A stretch of DNA of 64,000 nt, taken from the NCBI RefSeq assembly GCF_021172065.1, contig NZ_CP087880.1, positions 4,564,583 to 4,628,582 on the forward strand, given 5' to 3'. The stretch comes from Pseudocitrobacter corydidari. Its GTDB lineage: Bacteria; Pseudomonadota; Gammaproteobacteria; Enterobacterales; Enterobacteriaceae. Below are positions 43,278 to 52,138 of the stretch, piece after piece (the stretch's first letter is position 1; every line of letters starts with the position of its first letter). Position numbers and translations under genes: made by a program. The notes beneath the pieces were generated by a model that was given only the letters and a program-made list of their open reading frames with translations, did not search any database and was not told the DNA's origin.

Positions 43278-44732
43278 CTAGTAAAAGCCCAACATCTTCC
43301 ACCACGCCAGGCCGACGGTGATAAACACCGCCTGGTTAAACAGGCTGATAGCAAACCCGGTTCGCCACCAGACGCCGGTTGGTACGTAGCCCGCGCCGAA
43401 AAGAATCGGGCCGCGCGCGTGGGTGTACTGGGTGAGTGAGCAATAAAGGCTGCTGGTGAACGCCAGCATCAGCGCCATCGGCGCGGGCGGGATGTTCAGG
43501 TGCAAGCCGACGCCGAGGAATACCGCATACAGCGCGGCGATTTGCGCGTTGCCGCTGGCGAAGAAGTAGTGGGTGTAGAAGTAGGCGGCGTTCAGCAGCA
43601 GCAGTACAACCACCCAACTGGTGCCCTGCATGGCGCTGCCGATGCTGTCGCCAATCAGGTTACCGAACCACATCGTAAAGCCGAGCTTTTTCAGTTGGTT
43701 CGCCATCATCAGCAGCGCGGCAAACCAAATCAGGGTATCCCATGCGCCTTTCTCGCTTTTCACATCTTCCCAGCTCAGCACGCCGCTCAGTAGCAGAATG
43801 GAGAGCCCGACAAACGACGCGGTGGTGGCATCGACGCCCAGTTTGTCGCCGAAGATCCACAGCACCAGCAGTACGCCGACGGTTGCCAGCATCAGCCACT
43901 CGCCACGCGCCATGCTGCCCATTTCGGCAAGTTCTTTACGGGCGATGTCCGGGGCATCCGGTGTGTGCTTGATTTCCGGGCGCGTCAGCCAGTAAACCAG
44001 CAGCGGAACGATCATCAGCGACACCACGCACGGCAGCAGGGCCGCCATAAACCAGCTACCCCAGGTCAGGGTGACGCCCGCGTTAGCCGCCAGTTTGACC
44101 GCCAGCAGGTTGCCGGTGTAGCCGGTCATAAACAGCGCGGCGGTGACGTCGTTGACGTTACCAATGCAGGTGATCAGGAAGGTGCCGATTTTGCTGCGCG
44201 ACTCATCCTCCGGGCGCGAGCCAAAACTGCGCGCCAGCGAATCGGCGATAGGGTAGATAACGCCGCCGCAGCGTGCGGTGTTGCTCGGCATTGCGGGGGA
44301 TAAAATCAGGTCGGCAAACGCGAGGCCATACGCCAGCCCCAGCGTGCGTTTACCCAGCAGGCGGATCATTTGCAGGGCGATGCGCCGACCCAGGCCCGTT
44401 TTGATAAATCCGCGGGCAATCATAAAAGCGACGACGATAAGCCAGATCAATGAGCTGTTTAGTTCACTCAGTGCGGTGGTGATAGCGCCGCTGGCGGTTT
44501 TATCACCTGCCGCATAGGCGAGGGCAAAAACCGTAATACCGATGATCCCAACTGCGCCAATCGGCAGGACTTTCGCCACAATAGAGGCAATGGTTGCCAC
44601 AAAGATAATAGCGGAATGCCAGGCCGGCGCGCTGAGCCCGGAAGGCGGCGTCAGTTGCCAAAGCCCGGCAGCGATAAGCACGATAATAATGAGTGGGAGC
44701 CATTTTACTCCCTGAGATTGTTTTTTTGTCAC
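43278..44732 (-). CDS. DASS-family anion transporter (CitT/TtdT type)
   Basis: 484 residues with about 12-13 membrane segments. DASS signatures include the substrate/sodium motif PSNTARCGGVIYPI (about residue 149) and the second SLTQYTHARGPILFG (about 437). DASS carriers move di- or tricarboxylates in symport or as antiporters (citrate:succinate, tartrate:succinate). The specificity cannot be read from the sequence. It replaces E. coli yqhG/yqhH between ygiQ and dkgA and has no adjacent catabolic gene, so a stand-alone importer or antiporter is likely. Confidence 0.9.
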   Translation of the reverse strand: MTKKQSQGVKWLPLIIIVLIAAGLWQLTPPSGLSAPAWHSAIIFVATIASIVAKVLPIGAVGIIGITVFALAYAAGDKTASGAITTALSELNSSLIWLIVVAFMIARGFIKTGLGRRIALQMIRLLGKRTLGLAYGLAFADLILSPAMPSNTARCGGVIYPIADSLARSFGSRPEDESRSKIGTFLITCIGNVNDVTAALFMTGYTGNLLAVKLAANAGVTLTWGSWFMAALLPCVVSLMIVPLLVYWLTRPEIKHTPDAPDIARKELAEMGSMARGEWLMLATVGVLLVLWIFGDKLGVDATTASFVGLSILLLSGVLSWEDVKSEKGAWDTLIWFAALLMMANQLKKLGFTMWFGNLIGDSIGSAMQGTSWVVVLLLLNAAYFYTHYFFASGNAQIAALYAVFLGVGLHLNIPPAPMALMLAFTSSLYCSLTQYTHARGPILFGAGYVPTGVWWRTGFAISLFNQAVFITVGLAWWKMLGFY

Positions 44733-45029
44733 GACAAGATACTCATTTAAAATGATTTATAAGTACTCGGAATAATTCCATCATGATCAGATGGTTATTC
44801 AGTTCAACCGCGGCAGGATGCATTGCAGAACAACGCCGTTATGGCGAATTGTGCGCTATTGTCGTGAGGATATTCTTTGATCGAGAGATGATAATTGCTT
44901 TCGAAATAATAAAAATAGTATGAAAATTACTGAATAATAATTTTAATAAATAAAAGATGCATAAATTATTAATTGGGTGAATTTATTGGAGGAATACCTG
45001 GCGCGGTTTCCCACGCCAGGAAAAAGAGA
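44733..45029. other. Intergenic region between DASS and dkgA genes
   Basis: 297 bases without a gene. The stretch 44880-44990 is very AT-rich. Near the DASS start is a small palindrome TCATTT-A-AAATGA (44743-44755), a possible operator. The dkgA end hairpin is at 44997-45020. Confidence 0.5.
44997..45020 (-). terminator. Hairpin after dkgA
   Basis: CCTGGCG/CGCCAGG, 7-bp stem with a 10-nt loop, 10 nt after the dkgA stop. The U-tract lies on the wrong side on the minus strand, so termination is uncertain. Confidence 0.45.
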
Positions 45030-45857
45030 TTAACCGCCGAACTGATCCGGATCGGGCCCAAGACGTTTGCCTTTATCCAGTTTGGCTATTTCGCCCAGTT
45101 CGTCTTTATCAAGACGGAAATCCCAGACGTCGAAGTTGGCGGCAATACGCGCCGGCGTGACGGATTTCGGGATGACGACCAGGCCGTTATCCAGGTGCCA
45201 GCGAATCACAATTTGCGCGGGTGTTTTGCCATATTTATCCGCCAGTTCACGAATGATTTTCTGATCGAATACACCTTCGCCGCCCTGAGCCAGCGGGCTC
45301 CAGGATTCGGTTTGAATTTTGTGCGTCGCGTTCCACGCATGCAGCTGGCGCTGCTGCATCAATGGGTGCAGTTCAATCTGGTTGATGACCGGGGCGACGC
45401 CGGTTTCATCGATAATGCGTTGCAGGTGATTCACCTGGAAGTTGCAGACGCCGATGCTTTTTACCAGCCCTTGTTTTTGCAGCTCAATCATTCCTTTCCA
45501 CGCGTCCACGTAGTGGTCGATGGCGGGAACCGGCCAGTGCATCAGGTAGAGATCGAGATAATCCAGCTGTAGTTTATCGAGGCTTTCCTGTAGCGCCTCG
45601 GCCGGGCGTTTTTGATCGTCATTCCACAGTTTAGTGGTGATAAACAGCTCTTCGCGCGGAACGCCCGCGCTTTTCAGCGCCTGGCCCACGCCATCTTCGT
45701 TCTTGTAGGCGGTGGCGGTATCAATCGAGCGATACCCGACCTCCAGCGCTTTATGAATCGCGGTGACAACCTCCTCGTTGCTTGCTTTCCACACGCCGAG
45801 ACCCAGCTGCGGCATCACGTTGCCGTCCTGGAGTTTGATTACGGTTGGATGTGTCAT
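45030..45857 (-). CDS. dkgA: 2,5-didehydrogluconate reductase A / methylglyoxal reductase DkgA
   Basis: 275 residues as in E. coli; an aldo-keto reductase (AKR5C). Catalytic tetrad residues: D in YRSIDTATAY (about 45), Y50 (TATAYKNEDG), K75 (ITTKLWNDD) and H108 (YLMHWPVP). The NADPH contact is in IPKSVTPARI near the C-terminus. It reduces 2,5-diketogluconate, methylglyoxal and acetoacetates. It follows yqhD on the same strand with a terminator in the 130-nt gap; both belong to the YqhC regulon in E. coli. Confidence 0.96.
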   Translation of the reverse strand: MTHPTVIKLQDGNVMPQLGLGVWKASNEEVVTAIHKALEVGYRSIDTATAYKNEDGVGQALKSAGVPREELFITTKLWNDDQKRPAEALQESLDKLQLDYLDLYLMHWPVPAIDHYVDAWKGMIELQKQGLVKSIGVCNFQVNHLQRIIDETGVAPVINQIELHPLMQQRQLHAWNATHKIQTESWSPLAQGGEGVFDQKIIRELADKYGKTPAQIVIRWHLDNGLVVIPKSVTPARIAANFDVWDFRLDKDELGEIAKLDKGKRLGPDPDQFGG

Positions 45858-45945
45858 GCATTTCTCCTTTTCTCTCTATTGCTTATCGGCACTGTGGGCC
45901 CGATAAGATTTGTAAGATCAATTCTGGTCGAAATATGCAAAAACG

Positions 45946-45978
45946 AAAGCCAGACGCTAAAGACTTAGGTCTGGCTTT
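45946..45978 (-). terminator. Intrinsic terminator between yqhD and dkgA
   Basis: AAAGCCAGAC/GTCTGGCTTT stem with a 13-nt loop, followed on the minus strand by CGTTTTTGC. It would terminate yqhD or let part of transcription reach dkgA. Confidence 0.75.
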
Positions 45979-45987
45979 GGGTGGGGA

Positions 45988-47151
45988 TTAACGAGCCGCT
46001 TCGTAAATGCGACGGCTTACTTCGAGGGTAATATCCTGATTTTCACCCAGTTTTGTCATGCCGTGTTCTTCGAGTTTTTTCAGCAGCGCCGGAATAGAGC
46101 TGCCGTCCAGACCGTAATCGGACAAATGAGTCGGTACGCCCATTTGCTCGAAGAAATTGCGGGTGGCGGCGATGGCGGCGTCGATACGCGCATCATCGGA
46201 ACCTTCGGTGATGTTCCAGACGCGTTCTGCGTATTGCAGCAGTTTGGCGCGTTTGGTATCACGTTTTTCATTCCACAGGGCCGGCAGGACGATAGCCAGC
46301 GTCTGTGCGTGGTCGAGGCCGTGCATGGCGGTCAGTTCGTGACCCAGCATGTGGGTTGCCCAGTCCTGCGGCACGCCTGCGCCAATCAGGCCGTTTAATG
46401 CCTGGGTTGCCGCCCACATAATATTGGCGCGAACATCGTAGTTTTCAGGTTCTTTCAGCGCTTTCGGGCCATCTTCAACCAGCGTCAGCAGAATACCTTC
46501 CGCGAAGCGATCCTGAATTTTGCCGTTTACCGGATAGGTGACGTACTGTTCGACCGTGTGCACGAAGGCGTCAACCACACCGTTCGCCACCTGACGCGGC
46601 GGCAGAGTGTAGGTGTATACCGGGTCCAGAATCGCGAACACCGGCTGCACGTGCGGCGACATAAATGCGCGTTTGTCACCGGTCGTTTTACGGGAAATAA
46701 CCGCACCTTTATTGGATTCAGAACCGGTTGCCGGAAGGGTAAGAACGGAACCCATCGGAATCGCGCTGTTCACCTTGCTGCCGTAAGTTTCCAGAATTTC
46801 CCACGGATCGATAGACGCATCGTAATGCGCCGCCGCCGCGATGAACTTGGTGCCATCCAGCACGGAACCGCCGCCAACGGCCAGCAGGAACGTGATTTTT
46901 TCGTCGCGGGCAATTTTCACCGCGTGCATCAGCGTTTCATAAGACGGGTTTGGCTCAATGCCGCCAAACTCGCGAACGTCCAGACCTTTCAGCGCGGTTA
47001 ACACCTGGTCCAGTACGCCGGTTTTTTTCACGCTGCCGCCGCCGTAGGTCACCAGAACGCGAGCATCCGCAGGAATTTGCGCACGCAGGTTTTCAATAAC
47101 GCCTTTACCGAAAAGAATACGGGTTGGGGTATGGAGATCAAAATTAAACAT
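45988..47151 (-). CDS. yqhD: NADPH-dependent aldehyde/alcohol dehydrogenase YqhD
   Basis: 387 residues as in E. coli. An iron/zinc-type alcohol dehydrogenase: metal ligands D194 and H198 (VVDAFVHTVEQY) and H267/H281 (HMLGHELTAMHGLDHA). The NADP site is GGGSVKKTG (about residue 38). It reduces short aldehydes, acrolein and malondialdehyde, protecting from lipid peroxidation. It is divergent from yqhC, whose product activates it. Confidence 0.97.
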   Translation of the reverse strand: MFNFDLHTPTRILFGKGVIENLRAQIPADARVLVTYGGGSVKKTGVLDQVLTALKGLDVREFGGIEPNPSYETLMHAVKIARDEKITFLLAVGGGSVLDGTKFIAAAAHYDASIDPWEILETYGSKVNSAIPMGSVLTLPATGSESNKGAVISRKTTGDKRAFMSPHVQPVFAILDPVYTYTLPPRQVANGVVDAFVHTVEQYVTYPVNGKIQDRFAEGILLTLVEDGPKALKEPENYDVRANIMWAATQALNGLIGAGVPQDWATHMLGHELTAMHGLDHAQTLAIVLPALWNEKRDTKRAKLLQYAERVWNITEGSDDARIDAAIAATRNFFEQMGVPTHLSDYGLDGSSIPALLKKLEEHGMTKLGENQDITLEVSRRIYEAAR

Positions 47152-47349
47152 GGCTCGTTTCCTTCATCGGAGGATAGAAAAAGTGGGTAGCAACCGTGGC
47201 TACCGGATGACGACTATTGTGGTCTTTGGGGACGATCCTCTCAATGCACATTCCTGCCTATGTCTTGCCCATTTCTCCATAGGACTGGAGAAAAGTAGCG
47301 AAAAGGTCAACAATGAAAGCCTGAATTAATCTGGCGGAAGAGTGGGGAT

Positions 47350-48249
47350 ATGAACCGGGAAGAGATTTGCGCGTTGCTGACGGATAAAGTTAAGTCACTG
47401 AAAAGTAATGAGCAAAAGCTCAGTGCTTTGGTGCCGGATATCCAGCTTATCTACGGTACGCAGCCTGCCGCTCGTACGCCTGTTATGTACCGTCCTGGGA
47501 TTATATTTCTCTTTTCTGGCTATAAGATTGGCTATATCAATGAACGTACCTTCCGCTACGACGCCAATGAATACTTACTGCTGACGGTGCCGCTGCCGTT
47601 TGAGTGTGAAACCTTTGCCACCGAGGCCGCGCCGCTGGCCGGGTTACGTCTGAACGTCGATATTTTGCAGCTTCAGGAGCTGCTGATGGATATTGGGGAA
47701 GATGAACGCTTTCAGCCTGCAATGGCGGCGAGCGGCATTAACTCGGCGACGCTCTCTGATGAGATCCTTTGTGCGGCCGAGCGCCTGCTGGATGTGATGG
47801 AACGCCCGCTGGAAGCGCGCATCCTCGGCAAACAGATTATCCGCGAAATGTTGTTCTATGTGCTTACCGGACCGCGCGGTGGAGCATTGCTGGCATTGGT
47901 CAGCCGCCAGACGCACTTCAGTCAGATAAGCCGGGTATTGAAACGTATCGAAAGCCAGTACACCGAATCCTTGAGTGTCGATCAACTGGCCGCCGAAGCC
48001 AATATGAGCCTGTCGGCGTTTCATCATAACTTTAAATCGGTGACCAGCACGTCACCGTTGCAGTACCTGAAAACCTATCGCCTGCATAAGGCGCGAATGA
48101 TGATGGTGCATGATGGATTAAAAGCAAGCGCAGCGGCAATGCAGGTGGGATATGAAAGCGCATCGCAGTTTAGCCGCGAATTTAAACGCTATTTCGGCAT
48201 TACGCCTGGAGAAGATGCGGCGCGATTACGCGCGATTCAAATCGTTTAG
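47350..48249 (+). CDS. yqhC: AraC-type activator YqhC
   Basis: 299 residues (E. coli form 318). The N-terminal sensor (PGIIFLFSGYKIGYINERTF, LAGLRLNVDI) is followed by two helix-turn-helix motifs: LSVDQLAAEANMSLSAFHHNF and ASAAAMQVGYESASQFSREF, with FGITPGEDA. YqhC activates yqhD and dkgA in response to aldehydes and glyoxal. A GGAAGAGTGGGGAT region precedes ATG. The 198-bp divergent gap to yqhD should hold its operator, though I did not identify it. REP DNA follows. Confidence 0.93.
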   Translation: MNREEICALLTDKVKSLKSNEQKLSALVPDIQLIYGTQPAARTPVMYRPGIIFLFSGYKIGYINERTFRYDANEYLLLTVPLPFECETFATEAAPLAGLRLNVDILQLQELLMDIGEDERFQPAMAASGINSATLSDEILCAAERLLDVMERPLEARILGKQIIREMLFYVLTGPRGGALLALVSRQTHFSQISRVLKRIESQYTESLSVDQLAAEANMSLSAFHHNFKSVTSTSPLQYLKTYRLHKARMMMVHDGLKASAAAMQVGYESASQFSREFKRYFGITPGEDAARLRAIQIV

Positions 48250-48261
48250 GCAAGAGGGCCT

Positions 48262-48312
48262 TGTAGGCCGGATAAGCGCAGCGCCATCCGGCTTTAAAGC
48301 GCATCCGGCTTC
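48262..48312. repeat. REP element plus partial unit
   Basis: TTGTAGGCCGGATAAGCGCA then GCGCCATCCGGC is one full REP unit, followed by a second partial GCATCCGGCTT, between the convergent yqhC and yghB genes. Confidence 0.8.
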
Positions 48313-48319
48313 AAAAATA

Positions 48320-48337
48320 CAGCGCCCTCAGGCGCTG
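48320..48337 (-). terminator. Terminator overlapping the yghB stop
   Basis: CAGCGCC and GGCGCTG form a 7-bp stem with a 4-nt loop, followed on the minus strand by TATTTTTG. The TGA stop of yghB lies in the loop region. Confidence 0.75.
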
Positions 48338-48987
48338 CAATATTTCTTCTTAATCACCACCACCAGCGTACCGAGCAGCCCGGCAACCAGCAGGAAAATA
48401 GGCAGGATCATCAGAAAGGTCATCACCTGATCTTCATGACGTTTTACAAACGGAATCATACTGATGGCATAGCCAAGGCTGGTGACGACGCCTACCCACA
48501 GCAGCGCGCTCAGCCAGTTAAAGAACTGGAAGCGGCGATTAGAGAGTCCGGAAATACCCGCCATGGTTGGCAGCAGCGTACGTACGAACGCCAGAAAGCG
48601 CCCGGCGAGCAGCGCCAGCAGGCCATGACGATCGAACATGCAGGTTGCACGTTGATGGTATTTATCCGGCAATTGCGAGAGCCAGCCTTTCACCGTACGG
48701 GTGTTGCCCAACCAGCGCCCCTGAATATAGCTCAGCCAGCAGCCGAGGCTGGCGGCGGTCGTCAGAATGATCACCGTCGGCACGAATCCCATCACCCCTT
48801 TGGCGATAAGCGCGCCCGCGAGCAGCAACAGGCTATCGCCCGGCAGGAAGGAGGCCGGAAGCAGACCGTTTTCTAAAAACAGCGTGGCAAACATGACCAG
48901 ATAAACCACCCCCACAACGTGAGGATTCGCCAGCGCGGCAAAGTCATGCTGCCAGAGCGCGGCGACAATATCTTGAATGACGACCAT
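48328..48987 (-). CDS. yghB: DedA-family membrane protein YghB
   Basis: 219 residues as in E. coli. DedA proteins support membrane potential, division and lipid flipping; YghB and YqjA are partly redundant. Membrane segments are visible with the family FLPGDSLLLLAGALIAKG and the charged GRFLAFVRTLLPTMAG (about residue 125), containing the essential arginines. The longest frame begins at 49134; AGGAAAG before ATG 48987 and the E. coli start decide. Its terminator overlaps the stop. Confidence 0.95.
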   Translation of the reverse strand: MVVIQDIVAALWQHDFAALANPHVVGVVYLVMFATLFLENGLLPASFLPGDSLLLLAGALIAKGVMGFVPTVIILTTAASLGCWLSYIQGRWLGNTRTVKGWLSQLPDKYHQRATCMFDRHGLLALLAGRFLAFVRTLLPTMAGISGLSNRRFQFFNWLSALLWVGVVTSLGYAISMIPFVKRHEDQVMTFLMILPIFLLVAGLLGTLVVVIKKKYCSA

Positions 48988-49218
48988 GGACTTTCCTGTG
49001 GAACAGCATTTTCGCTTATTGTACTCCCGAATTGCCCGAAACTCTTTGATCCCTCGCGCAACAACGCACGCGCAGCTGTTCAGGAATAAGAACAACCTGA
49101 GCACTGTGCGTTTACGCCGGGATGTTCTGGCCATTCGGCAGAGAGACTGTTCTCAAAATCATGAAAATACGCGAGGCTTTGCGCGGCGCGTATCTTCAGG
49201 AACATTGCTAACCAGACA

Positions 49219-49243
49219 GCCCGGTGCGAAACGCCGCCGGGCC
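49219..49243 (-). terminator. Hairpin after metC
   Basis: GCCCGG and CCGGGC form an imperfect stem 11 nt beyond the metC stop; the U-tract is poor. Confidence 0.4.
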
Positions 49244-49253
49244 TGAGGCTATT

Positions 49254-50441
49254 TTACACAATACGCGCGAAGCCTGCTGCTAAATCCGCGATAAGATCGT
49301 CAATGTTTTCTAAACCAATATGTAAGCGAATAAGGGTGCCGGTAAAGTCGACTTCGCCGCCGGGGCGAATCTCCGCCAGCTGTTCTGGCTGGTTAGGCAA
49401 AATCAGCGACTCAAAACCGCCCCACGAGTAGGCCATGCTGAACAGGGAGAAGTTGTCGAGGTAAGTCGCAAGCTCGGCATCGGTTAAACGCTTATTCAGC
49501 ACGAAGGAGAACAGGCCGCTGCTGCCTGTAAAATCTCGTTTCCAGTATTCGTGGCCTTTACTGCCCGGCAGCGCCGGATGATTCACGCGGGAAACCTGCG
49601 GATGCTGTTCCAGCCATTCGGCAATTTTCAGGCTGCTTTCATGATGCTGACGCAGGCGAACGCCAAGTGTGCGCAGTCCGCGGCTGGTCATGTAGGCGGT
49701 GTCCGCATCCAGCATCTGGCCCATCAGATACGCATTTTCGCGCAGTTGCGCCCAGCAGCGTTCGTTGGATACCGCGGTACCGACCATCGCGTCAGAGTGG
49801 CCAATCAGGTACTTTGTGCCCGCCTGAATGGAGATATCGATTCCGAAATCGAGCGCCTTAAACAGCACGCCTGCTGCCCAGGTGTTGTCGATCATAATGA
49901 TTGCATCTGGCGCAACGCTGCGCACGGCGGCAACAATCGCCGGAACATCGTGAACTTCCATGGTGATTGAACCGGGTGATTCCAGGAACACGACTTTGGT
50001 GTTGGGCTGAATCAGGTGCGCGATGTCGCTGCCGATCAGCGGGTCGAACCAGCTGGTGGTGACACCCAGTTTCCCCAGAATTTTGGTGCAGAAATCCTGG
50101 CTCGGCTCATAGGCGGTATTGGTCATCAACACATGATCGCCCTGTTCAACGAAGGCCAGAATCGTATTAGCGACCGCCGCTGCGCCGCAAGGGAAGAGGG
50201 CGCAGCCCGCGCCGCCTTCCAGTTCACACATCGCTTCCTGCAACGAGAAGTGGGTGAGTGTGCCGCGACGGCCATAAAAGAGTTCGCCTTTCGCGCGATT
50301 ACGGGTGGCATGTTTCTTCGCCTCAACGGTGTCGAACACCAGCGAAGAGGCGCGCTGAATGACGCTGTTTACCGAACCCTGCGTGTACTTTTTACTCCGC
50401 CCGGCGTTGACCAGCGCGGTATCCAGGTGCTTATCTGCCAT
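49254..50441 (-). CDS. metC: Cystathionine beta-lyase MetC
   Basis: 395 residues as in E. coli. A PLP enzyme that cleaves cystathionine to homocysteine, pyruvate and ammonia. PLP lysine is in SIQAGTKYLIGHSD (about residue 210); FYGRRGTLTHFSLQEAMC and EGGAGCALFPCGAAAVAN hold the substrate and phosphate contacts. AGGAG 6 nt before ATG 50441 and the MADKHLDT start decide over 50456. MetJ boxes lie 20 nt upstream, so it responds to methionine. Confidence 0.97.
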   Translation of the reverse strand: MADKHLDTALVNAGRSKKYTQGSVNSVIQRASSLVFDTVEAKKHATRNRAKGELFYGRRGTLTHFSLQEAMCELEGGAGCALFPCGAAAVANTILAFVEQGDHVLMTNTAYEPSQDFCTKILGKLGVTTSWFDPLIGSDIAHLIQPNTKVVFLESPGSITMEVHDVPAIVAAVRSVAPDAIIMIDNTWAAGVLFKALDFGIDISIQAGTKYLIGHSDAMVGTAVSNERCWAQLRENAYLMGQMLDADTAYMTSRGLRTLGVRLRQHHESSLKIAEWLEQHPQVSRVNHPALPGSKGHEYWKRDFTGSSGLFSFVLNKRLTDAELATYLDNFSLFSMAYSWGGFESLILPNQPEQLAEIRPGGEVDFTGTLIRLHIGLENIDDLIADLAAGFARIV

Positions 50442-50460
50442 CTCTCTCCTGCCCATTTTT

Positions 50461-50476
50461 ATACGTCTGGACGTCT
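50461..50476. promoter_or_regulatory. Tandem MetJ boxes upstream of metC
   Basis: ATACGTCT and GGACGTCT are two adjacent 8-bp met boxes, each 7 of 8 to AGACGTCT, lying 20 nt before metC. This is the repressor-operator form known in E. coli met genes. Confidence 0.85.
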
Positions 50477-50609
50477 AAACTATCACGATTATTGCAGGAT
50501 GTACTCGCTCTTACCGCATAAAGCAGAAAATTTCTCAAAAAGCGCGGTGGTGACTTTTTTACTGCGTAAGCGCAAGGAAAATAAGTATGATTTGAGTCAC
50601 TATGTAAAT

Positions 50610-50628
50610 ACTAATGAGAACTACTATC
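50610..50628. promoter_or_regulatory. Fur-like box upstream of exbB
   Basis: ACTAATGAGAACTACTATC matches GATAATGATAATCATTATC in 13 of 19 bases, 64 bp upstream of exbB. E. coli exbBD is also iron-repressed by Fur. Confidence 0.65.
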
Positions 50629-50691
50629 AATTCGACGTCGTTTTGATATTATTGTGCTCAGATTTTGTGATTTATGTCCTGGAGATACAGA

Positions 50692-51426
50692 GTGGGTAAT
50701 AATTTGATGCAGACGGATCTCTCCGTTTGGGGTATGTATCATCATGCCGACATCGTTGTTAAAGTGGTTATGATTGGCCTGATTCTGGCATCCGTAGTCA
50801 CCTGGGCTATCTTCTTTAGTAAGAGCGCAGAGTTGTTCTCCCAGAAGCGTCGCCTCAAACGCGAGCAGCAGCTGTTAGCGGAAGCCCGCTCTATCGATCA
50901 GGCGCACGAAATCGCCGCCGCCTTCCACGCGAAAAGCCTAAGCACGCAACTGATTCATGAAGCGCAGGACGAGCGCGAGCTTTCTGCGGGTTCCGAAGAC
51001 AATGAAGGAATTAAAGAGCGTACCGGCTTCCGTCTGGAACGTCGTGTTGCCTTCGTGAGCCGTAGTATGAGCCGCGGTACCGGTTACCTCGCGACCATCG
51101 GCGCGATTTCCCCGTTCGTCGGTCTGTTCGGTACCGTTTGGGGTATCATGAACAGCTTCATCGGTATTGCGCAGACGCAAACCACCAACCTGGCCGTTGT
51201 TGCACCGGGTATCGCAGAAGCGCTGCTGGCGACCGCAATTGGTCTGTTCGCCGCTATTCCGGCGGTGGTTATCTATAACGTCTTCGCCCGTCTGATTGGC
51301 AGCTATAAAGCAAACCTCAGCGATGTTGCTGCGCAGGTTCTGCTGCTGCAAAGCCGTGACCTGGACCTCCACGCCAGCGGCGTGACCCAGCCGGTACGTT
51401 CCGCACAGAAATTACGAGTAGGTTGA
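50692..51426 (+). CDS. exbB: TonB-complex proton channel subunit ExbB
   Basis: 244 residues as in E. coli. Three membrane segments and the long cytoplasmic loop (SQKRRLKREQQLLAEARSI). GTVWGIMNSFIGIAQ and PGIAEALLATAIGLFAAIPA are the conserved channel helices. With ExbD and TonB (not in window) it couples the proton gradient to outer-membrane siderophore and B12 uptake. The start is GTG at 50692 (MGNNLMQTDLSVWGMY), with GGAG 7 nt upstream; the longer frame at 50674 is rejected. exbD follows after 6 nt. Confidence 0.97.
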   Translation: MGNNLMQTDLSVWGMYHHADIVVKVVMIGLILASVVTWAIFFSKSAELFSQKRRLKREQQLLAEARSIDQAHEIAAAFHAKSLSTQLIHEAQDERELSAGSEDNEGIKERTGFRLERRVAFVSRSMSRGTGYLATIGAISPFVGLFGTVWGIMNSFIGIAQTQTTNLAVVAPGIAEALLATAIGLFAAIPAVVIYNVFARLIGSYKANLSDVAAQVLLLQSRDLDLHASGVTQPVRSAQKLRVG

Positions 51427-51432
51427 TGCCCC

Positions 51433-51858
51433 ATGGCAATGCGTCTTAATGAAAATCTGGACGATAACGGCGAAATGCATGAAATCAACGTGACGCCGTT
51501 TATCGACGTTATGTTGGTTCTGCTGATCATCTTCATGGTTGCCGCGCCACTGGCGACGGTGGATGTGAAGGTCAATCTGCCTGCATCCTCCAGCCAACCG
51601 CAGCCGCGCCCGGAAAAACCGGTCTACCTGTCGGTGAAAGCAGATAAGTCGATGTTCCTGGGTAATGACCCTATTACCGATGAGAACATGGTGAACGCGT
51701 TGAACACGCTGACGGAAGGGAAGAAAGATACCACTATCTTCTTCCGCGCCGATAAAACCGTCGACTATGAAACGATGATGAAGGTGATGGACACCCTGCA
51801 TCAGGCTGGTTATCTGAAAATTGGTCTGGTAGGGGAAGAACACGCGGGGGCGAAGTAA
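51433..51858 (+). CDS. exbD: TonB-complex subunit ExbD
   Basis: 141 residues as in E. coli. One membrane helix carries the proton-relay aspartate D25 in INVTPFIDVMLVL, followed by a periplasmic domain that contacts TonB (ASSSQPQPRPEKPVYLSV, FRADKTVDYETMMKVMDTL). It is 6 nt downstream of exbB and shares its Fur-like promoter. A hairpin repeat follows at 51880. Confidence 0.97.
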   Translation: MAMRLNENLDDNGEMHEINVTPFIDVMLVLLIIFMVAAPLATVDVKVNLPASSSQPQPRPEKPVYLSVKADKSMFLGNDPITDENMVNALNTLTEGKKDTTIFFRADKTVDYETMMKVMDTLHQAGYLKIGLVGEEHAGAK

Positions 51859-51879
51859 AGCCCTCGCCCCACACCTTAA

Positions 51880-51902
51880 CCCTCTCCCCAAAGGGGAGAG
51901 GG
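51880..51902. repeat. Hairpin repeat, single CCTCTCCCC/GGGGAGAGG unit
   Basis: CCCTCTCCCC-AAA-GGGGAGAGGG, a 10-bp perfect stem identical in core to both hairpins of the 32424-32537 element; CTTAAC precedes it. It lies just after exbD and may serve as its 3' end. Confidence 0.85.
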
Positions 51903-52138
51903 GACAGATAGTGCCAATATCATGTCCTGCGCCAAACTACCCGCTTCCCTAATAAATACTTCCCCCCAAATAATTATTTTTTGTTGCTTTAAATTAAATT
52001 TCTTTCTGTTTTAAGTAGTAATTAAAATCACCACAAAGAATATATTCTTCCCCTCTGCTGGTAATGGTTAATAAACTCTCTACGCTTATTTATGGCGCTA
52101 AAAATACTAATAACATTACCTGTACAGTGCGGAACAAT

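Noticed and set aside
42736..43305. HIT gene with start at 43305
   Set aside because: The 35 extra residues cover the DASS terminator and part of the DASS coding end; GGAG and CIFC support the start at 43200.
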